Shown here in pieces: positions 26,530-34,714 of a stretch of DNA of 40,364 nucleotides (position 1 is the stretch's first letter; every line of letters starts with the position of its first letter). The notes under the pieces were generated by a model. That model was not told where the DNA came from and searched no databases. It saw only the letters and a program-made list of their open reading frames with translations. The position numbers and the translations under genes were made by a program. Source of the stretch: Bacteroidales bacterium (GTDB taxonomy: Bacteria > Bacteroidota > Bacteroidia > Bacteroidales > UBA1715). The stretch covers positions 1 through 40,364 of the forward strand of contig JAFZTG010000024.1 of the NCBI GenBank assembly GCA_017618935.1, in the 5' to 3' direction.

Positions 26530-27266
26530 AGCGTTTGGAGAATTTTCTCCAGGTCTTCTGGCGTATCAACACAAAGATTTTCAAAATCTGTCACTGCCGT
26601 ATTGATGATGTAATTGTTGTCAATCCAGCGAAGTTGCTCCAAACTTTCGGCTTTTTCCTGCAATGATTGTGGTAACTTTGTTATTTCTAGCAAAACCTCA
26701 CGTTTGTAGGCATAGATACCAATGTGCTTGAAATAGGTATGTCTGTTCACCCAATTTTCTTTGTCTTCACCTCTGAAATAAGGGATTGGCGAACGACTGA
26801 AATAAATTGCCCTACCATCGATTGCACGCACAACTTTGGGTTTGTTCGGATTGAACAAATCTTGTGAGTCGGTGATTTTTTTCACCAAAGTGGCAATTTG
26901 CGTCGTAGGATTATTTGTAAAAATATCGGCTAACAACTGAATTTGCGATGGCTGAATGAAGGGCTCGTCGCCTTGCACGTTTATCACCACGTCGAACGTA
27001 TCTCCATTGGGAATAGACTGAATTGCCTGAGCTAATCTATCGGTTCCGCTCGGACACGTGCTTGAAGTCATCACCACATTTCCACCAAATTGCTTCACAC
27101 GTTCTTCTATACGAGTATCGTCGGTTGCAACCCATACGTCGGGAAACGCCTTTGAGGCATTTTCATAGACGTGTTGTATCATAGGTTTTCCCTGAATCAT
27201 TGCCAAAGGTTTCCCTGGAAAACGGGAAGAACCATAGCGTGAAGGTATAATTACAATTGTCTTCAT
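26526..27266 (-). CDS. kdsB: 3-deoxy-manno-octulosonate cytidylyltransferase (CMP-Kdo synthetase)
   Basis: A 246-residue enzyme of the usual length, activating Kdo with CTP for the lipopolysaccharide core. The N-terminal nucleotide-binding motif is IIPSRYGSSRFPGKPL, and the family blocks VATDD, TSSTCPSGTDRLAQA, VINVQGDEPFIQP and HIGIYAY(K)RE follow in order. I start it at the ATG at 27266. An ATG two codons earlier (27272) lies almost on the predicted transcription start set by the -7 box at 27282-27289. It is divergent from ribF and converges with the mscS-type gene. Confidence 0.93.
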   Translation of the reverse strand: MKTIVIIPSRYGSSRFPGKPLAMIQGKPMIQHVYENASKAFPDVWVATDDTRIEERVKQFGGNVVMTSSTCPSGTDRLAQAIQSIPNGDTFDVVINVQGDEPFIQPSQIQLLADIFTNNPTTQIATLVKKITDSQDLFNPNKPKVVRAIDGRAIYFSRSPIPYFRGEDKENWVNRHTYFKHIGIYAYKREVLLEITKLPQSLQEKAESLEQLRWIDNNYIINTAVTDFENLCVDTPEDLEKILQTL

Positions 27267-27281
27267 ATCCAAATATTTTTA

Positions 27282-27313
27282 CAAAAATACTATTTATTTC
27301 ATTGAAGAAACAA
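27282..27313 (-). promoter_or_regulatory. Promoter of kdsB
   Basis: Minus strand: -33 TTG (27313-27311), a 21-bp spacer and -7 TATTTTTG (27289-27282). The start site near 27275 leaves a leader of about 9 nt to the ATG at 27266. Confidence 0.62.
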
Positions 27314-27360
27314 TACAACAAAAAACTTCGGTAACAAAATGATTTTACTATTCTTTTCGT

Positions 27361-27368
27361 TACTTTTG
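27361..27368 (+). promoter_or_regulatory. Promoter -7 box of ribF
   Basis: TACTTTTG matches TAnnTTTG and ends only 7 nt before the ribF ATG, so transcription would begin at or next to the start codon (leaderless or nearly so). No clear -33 box. Confidence 0.55.
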
Positions 27369-27375
27369 CCGAAAA

Positions 27376-28302
27376 ATGAGAGTTTATCGTTGCATAGAAG
27401 ATTTTTCCGCTACAAATCCGATACTCACAATCGGAATGTTTGATGGTGTGCATGCTGGTCATCGAGCTATTTTGCGGGAATTGGAACAGGCAAAGAAATC
27501 GCTTAACGGAGAGTCTGTTTTACTAACTTTCTGGCCACATCCACGAATCTTTTTCGGAAAAACCGAGGGCTTTAAAATGCTGACGACCATGGAAGAAAAA
27601 TTGGAATTATTGGAACAAATCGGATTGGATGTCTGTTTGGTTCTTCCATTTTCCTCGGAATTTGCACAATTATCGCCTGAAAACTACATTTCACAAATCA
27701 TACATCGTGGCATTGGTGCAAAAAAAGTGGTGATTGGCTATGACCACAAATATGGTCACAATGGCTCTGGCTCATTTGAACTAATGCAAAACTATGGTAA
27801 ACGTATGGGGTTTGAGGTTGAACAAGTTTCTGCATTAACAATTGACGAAAAAGAAATCAGTTCCACAAAAATTAGGAATAGTATTGCCCAAGGCAATATT
27901 GAAACAGCAAATAAATTCCTATCCTACCAGTATTTTATCAATGGAAACGTAATTGCAGGCTCTCAGATTGGAAGAACAATTGGATTTCCTACAGCTAACG
28001 TGCAAGTCAACTCTTCGTACAAGGAAATTCCTGCCAAGGGCGTATATAGTGGTACAGTAAAAGTTGATAATATTGATTATCAAGCCGTTATTAATATAGG
28101 TAATAATCCTACCATCAATACGGATTTACCACTTTCGGTAGAAGTGCATTTGTTGGATTTCACGCAAGATATTTATGGTAAAAATATCAGAATTGCGTTT
28201 GCAAAGAAACTTCGTGACGAACAGCAATTCGCGTCGCTGACCGAATTACAAAAAGCCATTCAAAACGATGTGAAAATGGTTCGCTCAAAAAATGATATAT
28301 AG
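27376..28302 (+). CDS. ribF: Bifunctional riboflavin kinase / FAD synthetase
   Basis: A 308-residue cytosolic enzyme. The N-terminal nucleotidylyltransferase domain has GMFDGVHAGHR (20-30, the HxGH-like site) and, later, the ISSTKIRNSI motif (161-170). The C-terminal riboflavin-kinase domain has IGRTIGFPTANV (198-209) and INIGNNPTI. It makes FMN and then FAD from riboflavin and ATP. The start is fixed by the ATG right after the -7 box. Its stop codon TAG shares its last base with the first base of palindrome copy 3. No FMN riboswitch is visible. Confidence 0.93.
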   Translation: MRVYRCIEDFSATNPILTIGMFDGVHAGHRAILRELEQAKKSLNGESVLLTFWPHPRIFFGKTEGFKMLTTMEEKLELLEQIGLDVCLVLPFSSEFAQLSPENYISQIIHRGIGAKKVVIGYDHKYGHNGSGSFELMQNYGKRMGFEVEQVSALTIDEKEISSTKIRNSIAQGNIETANKFLSYQYFINGNVIAGSQIGRTIGFPTANVQVNSSYKEIPAKGVYSGTVKVDNIDYQAVINIGNNPTINTDLPLSVEVHLLDFTQDIYGKNIRIAFAKKLRDEQQFASLTELQKAIQNDVKMVRSKNDI

Positions 28303-28329
28303 TAGAGACGATGTGCACATCGTCTCTAC
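28302..28329. repeat. GTAGAGACG palindrome, copy 3
   Basis: A perfect 28-bp palindrome with the same arms but a different core (ATGTGCACAT), starting on the last base of the ribF stop codon. Confidence 0.9.
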
Positions 28330-28352
28330 AACAAACATCACGATATATTTAT

Positions 28353-28381
28353 GTAGAAACGTCATAATATGGCGTCTCTAC
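28353..28381. repeat. GTAGAGACG palindrome, copy 4 (imperfect)
   Basis: A 29-bp element: left arm GTAGAAACG, right arm CGTCTCTAC, core TCATA-A-TATGG, with one mismatch and one G-U-compatible pair. It lies 24 bp from copy 3 in the convergent space between ribF and the Nudix gene. Confidence 0.8.
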
Positions 28382-28394
28382 TACAAAACAAATA

Positions 28395-29078
28395 TTACAC
28401 AGAAAACATAAACCCTTTTTGAAGCATTGCGTTGTATGCTTGTTTGTCAAACGTATAGGTACGAGCAACTCTATGTGACACGCTGGAATACTTTCGTCCT
28501 GTATATTTCAAGATATTCAATCGTAAAATTTTTCTTCTAAAATTTCGCTTATCAAACGTTTGCATCGTCACTGTCTCGTACACATCCTGCAAATCTGAAA
28601 GTGAAAATTCGTCAGGAAGCAAGTTAAAAATAATGGGATCAATATGAACTTGCGACTGCAATGTTTGTAATGCAGCATCGAACAATTCCCTGTGGTCGAA
28701 CGCGAGTTCTGGCACCTGAGTAACAGGAATCCAATGTATTTCCGAAGCGTCCTGACCAATTGTCACCGAATAATCGGAAATACGCACTAGTGCATAATAC
28801 ACAACGGTTACAACGCGTCGAATCGGATATCGGTCGGTTCTCCCGAAAGTACCCACCTGCTTCATATAGATGTCGGTCAAACCACTCATTTCGTGCAATC
28901 TTCGCATAGGAGCCGCATCCAAATCTTCATCCAAATACACGAAACCTCCAGGCAAAGCCATTTTCCCAAAATCGGGTTCGGTACTTCTTTTGATAAACAA
29001 CGCCTTGAGTTGCCCCTTGTCGTATCCGAAAATAACGCAGTCAATCGAAAAATTGTCAATCTCTGTTCTTTCTGCCAT
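28395..29078 (-). CDS. NrtR/AraR-type regulator with degenerate Nudix domain
   Basis: A 227-residue protein with a Nudix-fold first half (about 8-145) and a C-terminal winged-helix half (about 150-225: FSLSDLQDVYETV, RNFRRKILRL, GRKYSSVSHR). In the Nudix box (residues 45-67) the G-x5-E part is kept, but REUxEExG reads RRLHEMSG: two catalytic glutamates are replaced, so hydrolysis is unlikely and the domain should act as a ligand sensor. Relatives control NAD or pentose/galactose use. It follows the GH27 gene after 3 nt, so it may sense a sugar metabolite and control that operon. The DNA site is unknown. Confidence 0.82.
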   Translation of the reverse strand: MAERTEIDNFSIDCVIFGYDKGQLKALFIKRSTEPDFGKMALPGGFVYLDEDLDAAPMRRLHEMSGLTDIYMKQVGTFGRTDRYPIRRVVTVVYYALVRISDYSVTIGQDASEIHWIPVTQVPELAFDHRELFDAALQTLQSQVHIDPIIFNLLPDEFSLSDLQDVYETVTMQTFDKRNFRRKILRLNILKYTGRKYSSVSHRVARTYTFDKQAYNAMLQKGFMFSV

Positions 29079-29081
29079 GTC

Positions 29082-30359
29082 CTACTTTTTTAGCGGTTTC
29101 AAAGTTACCATTAAAACATCGTGACTGGCAATTGTTGCAACCAATGGTTTCTTGGTTGTCCCAATATCTTTCTTTGCACACAAATCACGAATTTTGCACG
29201 GTGTCTTTGCAAACGATATTTCTTTATTAAAAATCTTATCAATTATTGTATGAGAATTCCAGTTAAATGTGATTTTTTCCGACTCGTTTCCCGTATTAAG
29301 AAAGCACAGCGCCCACGCACCATCTTGCAATGGTTTTGCCCATATTTCAAGATTCTTGTCTTGAAGATATTTAAATCCTTGAATACCCAAGGCATCCTGA
29401 TTTACCGCAATAATTTCCTTGTTGGTCAAGAGCGCAATCGTTTCTTTCGACGTTTTTCTCACATCGTTTCCCAACATTAGTGGCGAAGCCAACAGCGACC
29501 ACATTGCGAAATGAGTTCTGTCTTCGGCTTGCGTCATTCCATTGCCGACCTCCATCATGTCGAAATCGTTCCAAGCACCCGAATGTGCATATCGACGCAA
29601 GGTGTCGTTATTTCTCATATTCAAAATCTTCATGACTCCCCATGCCGACCATTGTGTAGGCAACCCGTCATCGTGACGATCTTCGCAGTCGTAGCAAGGA
29701 TAGATGTCGCCCGAAATTCTCCATGCATGGCCTACCTCGCCAGCCCAAAACCATGGCTCGGTATCGCCCCATTCACAGATACTGAACAAAATTGGTCTGC
29801 CCGTGGCATACAAGGCATCACGCATTGTGGTATAAGCCGCATCCGACGTGAGATTTCCGTGGTAACACCAATCGTATTTTAGATAATCAACGCCCCACGA
29901 AGCATACAATCGCGCATCCTGATATTCGTGACCTCGTCCGCCCGGATAACCGCCACAGGTTTGCGTCCCTGCACAGTTATAAATACCGAACTTCATTCCT
30001 TTGGAGTGAACGTAATCGGCAAGATGTTTTATTCCATGAGGAAATTTCTCGGGGTCGGCAACCAGATTGCCTTCTTTGTCACGTTCACGAAGCATCCAAC
30101 CATCGTCTATTACGACATAATTGTAGCCTGCATCACGAAACCCCATTGAAACCATACTGTCAACAACACCAATAACCAATTCCTCATTGATGTTGGTAGC
30201 AAATGTATTCCAACTATTCCAACCCATTGGGGGTGTTTTTGCCAAGTCTGCTTTTTGAGCGAAACCGTTTATGGCAAAAAGAAATAAAGAAAAGGTGAAA
30301 AAACAATGTAGAGACGTGATTAATCGCGTCTCTACACATATAAACATATTAGTCTTCAT
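29082..30359 (-). CDS. GH27 alpha-galactosidase (periplasmic)
   Basis: A 425-residue protein from the ATG at 30359, which overlaps the end of the preceding OmpA gene by 11 nt. An N-terminal secretion signal ends NGFAQ (about residue 35). The catalytic (beta/alpha)8 barrel begins TPPMGWNSWNTFATN. The nucleophile is D163 in DYLKYDWC, the acid/base D218 in WRISGDIY, and substrate-binding DDGW is at 85-88. It removes terminal alpha-galactose (or GalNAc) from glycans. It ends without a T9SS tail (VTLKPLKK). The signal region is odd: a GTAGAGACG palindrome encodes about residues 9-18, stretching the n-region. The Nudix regulator follows directly. Confidence 0.9.
   Translation of the reverse strand: MKTNMFICVETRLITSLHCFFTFSLFLFAINGFAQKADLAKTPPMGWNSWNTFATNINEELVIGVVDSMVSMGFRDAGYNYVVIDDGWMLRERDKEGNLVADPEKFPHGIKHLADYVHSKGMKFGIYNCAGTQTCGGYPGGRGHEYQDARLYASWGVDYLKYDWCYHGNLTSDAAYTTMRDALYATGRPILFSICEWGDTEPWFWAGEVGHAWRISGDIYPCYDCEDRHDDGLPTQWSAWGVMKILNMRNNDTLRRYAHSGAWNDFDMMEVGNGMTQAEDRTHFAMWSLLASPLMLGNDVRKTSKETIALLTNKEIIAVNQDALGIQGFKYLQDKNLEIWAKPLQDGAWALCFLNTGNESEKITFNWNSHTIIDKIFNKEISFAKTPCKIRDLCAKKDIGTTKKPLVATIASHDVLMVTLKPLKK
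30308..30335. repeat. GTAGAGACG palindrome, copy 5, inside the GH27 signal-peptide region
   Basis: A 28-bp element differing from copies 1 and 2 by one base in the core (GTGATTAATCGC, a G-U-compatible change). It is read in frame within the 5' end of the alpha-galactosidase gene. Confidence 0.88.
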
Positions 30360-32535
30360 CAATAAAGTTATCGTATTCAGAAACCGTTCCAATAACTTTA
30401 AATTCTGTTCTACGGTTCATAGCACGTCCGTCAGGATTGTCGGTGCCATCATCGAATTTGTTTGGAGCCACAGGAACAGAATAACCATATCCTTTACCTA
30501 TGATTCTTTCTTTCTCGATACCTTGCTTGATAACGTAGTTGACGATTTCGTCAGCACGTTTTTGAGACAATTTCATGTTGAATGCCTCGCCTCCGTGATC
30601 ATCAGTGTGACTGCTCAATTCAACAACGATTTCAGGAGCTTCTCTCATCAACGAAACAACCGATTCGTCTAAGATATCCTTTTGTTCTTTTTTCAGACGG
30701 AATTTACCATATTCATAGTAAATGTTCTTAACAACCAATGCTTCCTTAGTGATAGAGTTGATTCCATAATCTTTCAAATGAAGCGTATCAGGCTCGGTAA
30801 TACCTCGTGTTGAGAACGGAATAAAGGCAGAACCAGAACGAACATTTTCAAATTGAAGAATGTATTGATGATTTGGTTCTACTGTGAAATAATAACGACC
30901 TGTTGAATCTGTCTCTGTACTTGCAATGAATACTTTTTCGTTAGAGTTACCTATATAAAGTGCAACACGACTGCCGGCAAGATATTTAACTTCTCTTTCA
31001 GGAGCAGCTGCAACTTGAGTAGAATCGGCAACGCCACCTTCTGCATTTGTCAAATCAACTTGAACCGTAGAGTCAGCTGATGTAGTTTCAAAACCTTTGC
31101 TTATTACATTGTCAAGTTTGCTGTCAACCAATTCATATACGCGACCCGTTACAGGAATGTCGAATTTTACATCTTCGTAGTCAACATAATACAAGTCATC
31201 ACAACATGTTTCCTGACCACCCGTCATTGTTCCCACACGGTTTGTAGCAAAGAACGCCTTTTTACCGTTAGGACTTAATGCAAAATAATAATCATCGTAA
31301 GGTGAGTTGATTGGATAACCCATATTCTCTGCAGGTGTCCATTTACTCATTTCACCATTTGAACGGAAAATATCAAATTCACCCATACCAGCAAAACCGT
31401 CAGATGCAAAATACAATGTTCTTGTAACAGCATCATAGTATGGAGAAATTTCGTCACCAGCCGAGTTCACCTTGTTACCGCAGTTCTTTGGAGCTCTCCA
31501 TTCATTCTTTTTTGACATGAAGATTGAATACCAGATATCGTATCCACCACGTCCGCCTTCACGGTCAGAAATGAAATACAAAATTTCGTCATTCTTCTTT
31601 GATTCATTACCGATTGCCACTTGAATGTTAGACGTTTTCTTTGCATTGATGATTTCTGGCAGTTCTTCTGGTGCTTGCCAAGTGCCGAAAGTGTTTTTCG
31701 TCATATAAATCTTACAAATGTCCGGTTTATATTTCGATGACAAGAATTTCTTCTTTCCTTTTTCACAACGAACGAAATAGAAACGTTGCATATCAGGAGA
31801 AAATGCTCCGTGCATTGCGTTCAAATTAGGTGTTTCTTGCACGTTCAAAGTCCAATCATCTTTTGTCATCCAACGATTGCCAGCATACGTTGCCTCGAAA
31901 AACTTTGGAGGAACCAAAGAATCCAATCCTGCATTTGCGCCAAGAGAATCAAGCGCTTCTGTTGCATATACAAAAGCATTATTATCCAAGAAAATTGGCA
32001 TATATTCCATTCCTTCGGTATTCGTGGAATTATCCAACGGATTAACTGCCATGTTCAACGGATTTGCGATGTACGATGGTGCCGAGTCACACGCAATCAG
32101 TTGTTGTTTTACTAACGCTGAGTATACACTAAAATCTTTTGCACCAGCATATTCTTTCTTAAACGATTTAAAATGTCCTTTGGCTTCTGCATATCGTTCC
32201 GATGTCTTCAACATCGTAGCATAATAATACAAAGCTTTCACATTTTTTTGTGGATTTGCCTTGTAGGCCTTGTCATACCATAATTCTGCAGCAGCATAAT
32301 TACGAGCGTAACGATAACATTCAGCCAATTGGAACATGGCCTTGTAATCTTCTTTTTCCTTGCAGTATGCTTCATAGTAGCGTGCAGCAGAGTAATAATC
32401 TCCACAGTTTACTGCTTTTTCAGCCATCTTTTTCAATTTTCCCGTACTATAAGATGACAAATCAACCTGCGCAAAAGAGTTTATTGCCAACCCGAAAAAA
32501 ATCAAGAGACTTGGTATCAAATATTTGTACTTCAT
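30349..32535 (-). CDS. TPR-PD40-OmpA family protein (PorE-like), paralogue 1
   Basis: A 728-residue envelope protein with a signal peptide (LIFFGLAINSFAQ). About 27-160 are TPR-like helices (YYSAARYYEAYCKEKEDYKA). About 220-440 is a WD40/PD40-like propeller (GAFSPDMQRFYFVR, ILYFISDREGGRGGYDIWYS, TLYFASDGFAGMGEFDI). About 520-580 is a carboxypeptidase-regulatory-like beta domain. About 610-715 is an OmpA peptidoglycan-binding domain (VVELSSHTDDHGG, LSQKRADEIV, AMNRRTEFKV). This is the layout of PorE and related T9SS or gliding-associated proteins. It probably tethers an outer-membrane assembly to peptidoglycan. It follows its paralogue after 67 nt and overlaps the GH27 gene. Confidence 0.85.
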   Translation of the reverse strand: MKYKYLIPSLLIFFGLAINSFAQVDLSSYSTGKLKKMAEKAVNCGDYYSAARYYEAYCKEKEDYKAMFQLAECYRYARNYAAAELWYDKAYKANPQKNVKALYYYATMLKTSERYAEAKGHFKSFKKEYAGAKDFSVYSALVKQQLIACDSAPSYIANPLNMAVNPLDNSTNTEGMEYMPIFLDNNAFVYATEALDSLGANAGLDSLVPPKFFEATYAGNRWMTKDDWTLNVQETPNLNAMHGAFSPDMQRFYFVRCEKGKKKFLSSKYKPDICKIYMTKNTFGTWQAPEELPEIINAKKTSNIQVAIGNESKKNDEILYFISDREGGRGGYDIWYSIFMSKKNEWRAPKNCGNKVNSAGDEISPYYDAVTRTLYFASDGFAGMGEFDIFRSNGEMSKWTPAENMGYPINSPYDDYYFALSPNGKKAFFATNRVGTMTGGQETCCDDLYYVDYEDVKFDIPVTGRVYELVDSKLDNVISKGFETTSADSTVQVDLTNAEGGVADSTQVAAAPEREVKYLAGSRVALYIGNSNEKVFIASTETDSTGRYYFTVEPNHQYILQFENVRSGSAFIPFSTRGITEPDTLHLKDYGINSITKEALVVKNIYYEYGKFRLKKEQKDILDESVVSLMREAPEIVVELSSHTDDHGGEAFNMKLSQKRADEIVNYVIKQGIEKERIIGKGYGYSVPVAPNKFDDGTDNPDGRAMNRRTEFKVIGTVSEYDNFIDED

Positions 32536-32602
32536 AAGTGTATATTTACATTATTCAACATATAACGCCCCAAATATACGAAACAAATTCAAAAAAGATT
32601 TA

Positions 32603-34714
32603 TTATTCTTCGTAAATTATTTCAAAATATTGATTCAAAGTTCCAATTACCCTAAATTCTGTCCTTCTGTTTTTTGCTCTTCCTTCGGGATTGTCACTTC
32701 CATCTTCATTGGAATTTGGTGCTATCGGATGCATTTCTCCATACCCTTTTGCTCGCAATCTATTGGGGTCTATTCCATTCTGTACCAAATAGTTAACAAC
32801 ACTTTCCGCTCTTTTTTGCGAAAGTCGTAAATTATATCTGTCACCTCCTTTGTTATCGGTATGACTACCAATTTCAACAATAATTTGAGGATATTCATTC
32901 ATTATATATAAAATAGTACGAGAAATAATTTTTTTCGATTCCAGTGTCAAATTTGACTTGTCAAAGTCATAATATATGTTTTTTATGCGAAACGCATCCT
33001 TCGAAAGATAGTCAATTCCGATGGCATCCATGTGAAGCGTGTCGGACGTGAAGATATTTTTTGTCGTGAATCGCATTTCCGGCGGCAATTTCTTGTCGCT
33101 TTCAAATTGTAACATATAGTCTTTGCGTGCCAAAATATCGAAGAAATAATGTCCTTTCTCGTCGGTCGTGTCGGCTGCGATGAAAATAGGTTCTTCCACG
33201 TTTTTGTCAATAAGGAACAATGATACAATGCTTCCCTCTGCATACATCACGGTATCGCCCGTACTCGTTCTGTCCGTCACTTGCTCCATATTGTCGTTTA
33301 TGATTTTTTCAATTGTCGCATTGGGAATAAGCATAACTGTTCCCTCCACTCCAACGGAAATAGCATCGACATATTTATATGAAAAAATGTCGTCGCAACA
33401 AGTCGACCCCTTCTTCTCGGCTGGACGATTCGATACCAAGAATCCGTTCACTGTCGTTGCATCGGCCGAAAAATAAATGTCGTCAAAACCTGTATTGATA
33501 GGATAACCGACATTCTCGGCAGGTGTCCATTTTGTCAATTCGCCAGTCGCTCTGAATACGTCTTGTTCTCCGAGTCCGTACCATCCATTTGAACTGAAAT
33601 ACAAATTTCGCTCTTTCATCTGATAGAACGGCGTCATCTCGTCGCCTGCAGTGTTTATCTTGTTCCCACAGTTTTTGGCCTCACGCCACTCGTTTTTCTT
33701 CGACAAAAAGACGCTGTACCAGATATCCAAGCCACCTTTCCCGTCGGGACGGTCACTCACGAAATACAAAATCAAGTCACCACGCTTTGAATCAGTACCA
33801 ATCGCAGGTTGCGTGTTGTTAGTCTTTTTCATGTTGATTGTCGGAGGCAACAACTCTGGTTCCGACCAACGACCTTTATTCTTGTGACTTACGTATATCT
33901 GACAAATAGTCTTATGTTGCCAGTCACTTTCACAACGAGTAAAGTAGAAACTTTGTCTGTCTGGCGAAAAAGCTCCATTACAGCTATGTACATTATTGAG
34001 GTTAAACTCCCCTTCCTGCCATTCTTGATTAAATTGCCATTCGTTCTTCACTTTGTTAGCAGTATAAAAATGACGGTAAGGCATCGCACTCGGATCTTCG
34101 GTTTCTGTTATGACAGCATTGTCGGTTCGCAATGATGCATATAATAATGTAGAGTCATTCAAATATATAGGTGAAAGTTCTACCGACGCTTTGTTGATTG
34201 TATTGTTCAAACGGGTGATTTGTACCGATTCAGCTGAATCTATCAGCATTTGAGCCGAATCGCATGCCATGATTTGTTGTGTCACAAGTCGTTTATAATC
34301 AATATCATAGCCACCTTTGTATAATTGTTTGAATTGAACGAAATATTTTTTTGCCTCGTCATAATAGCCATATACTTTCAACATTTCGCCATAATGATAA
34401 ATGGCAACCAGATTTTTCTTGTCAAGACGCATCGTCTTGTCATAATACGTCGCAGCGGGAATGTAATTTCTTGTCGCTCTGTAACATTCAGCAAGGTCGA
34501 AAAGCACTTTGGGTTTGTTTTTCTTCTTATCGCAGTACGCTTTTAGATACTCAATGGCAGAATATGTATCGCCTACAGACATTGCACTATAACCCATAGA
34601 TTTAAGTTTTCTTGGGGAATAACTTGACAAATCTTCCGTTTGGGAGAACGCTGTGCTACTCATTAGTAATGCTACTACGCCAACGAGTAATTTCGTGTTT
34701 AAAATCTTTCGCAT
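32603..34714 (-). CDS. TPR-PD40-OmpA family protein (PorE-like), paralogue 2
   Basis: A 703-residue paralogue of the downstream gene with the same domain order: signal peptide (SSTAFSQ), TPR region opening DLSSYSPRKLKSMGYSAMS, PD40 propeller (GAFSPDRQSFYFTR, LYFVSDRPDGKGGLDIWYS), a beta domain and OmpA (IVEIGSHTDNKGG, NRRTEFRVIGT). Both paralogues share conserved cysteines after the propeller (TCCDDIFSYKY and TCCDDLYYVDY). The start overlaps the PorP/SprF gene by 16 nt, so translation is probably coupled. A tandem duplication followed by divergence is the simplest origin. The role is the same inferred one: periplasmic scaffold between PorP/SprF and peptidoglycan. Confidence 0.85.
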   Translation of the reverse strand: MRKILNTKLLVGVVALLMSSTAFSQTEDLSSYSPRKLKSMGYSAMSVGDTYSAIEYLKAYCDKKKNKPKVLFDLAECYRATRNYIPAATYYDKTMRLDKKNLVAIYHYGEMLKVYGYYDEAKKYFVQFKQLYKGGYDIDYKRLVTQQIMACDSAQMLIDSAESVQITRLNNTINKASVELSPIYLNDSTLLYASLRTDNAVITETEDPSAMPYRHFYTANKVKNEWQFNQEWQEGEFNLNNVHSCNGAFSPDRQSFYFTRCESDWQHKTICQIYVSHKNKGRWSEPELLPPTINMKKTNNTQPAIGTDSKRGDLILYFVSDRPDGKGGLDIWYSVFLSKKNEWREAKNCGNKINTAGDEMTPFYQMKERNLYFSSNGWYGLGEQDVFRATGELTKWTPAENVGYPINTGFDDIYFSADATTVNGFLVSNRPAEKKGSTCCDDIFSYKYVDAISVGVEGTVMLIPNATIEKIINDNMEQVTDRTSTGDTVMYAEGSIVSLFLIDKNVEEPIFIAADTTDEKGHYFFDILARKDYMLQFESDKKLPPEMRFTTKNIFTSDTLHMDAIGIDYLSKDAFRIKNIYYDFDKSNLTLESKKIISRTILYIMNEYPQIIVEIGSHTDNKGGDRYNLRLSQKRAESVVNYLVQNGIDPNRLRAKGYGEMHPIAPNSNEDGSDNPEGRAKNRRTEFRVIGTLNQYFEIIYEE

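Noticed and set aside
27163..27462. 99-codon minus-strand ORF across the kdsB-ribF promoter region
   Set aside because: It runs antisense to ribF, through both promoters and into kdsB in another frame, and has no protein-family features.
28302..28381. Palindrome pair as a bidirectional terminator between ribF and the Nudix gene
   Set aside because: Stable hairpins are possible, but neither strand has a T-tract after them, so I list them only as repeats.
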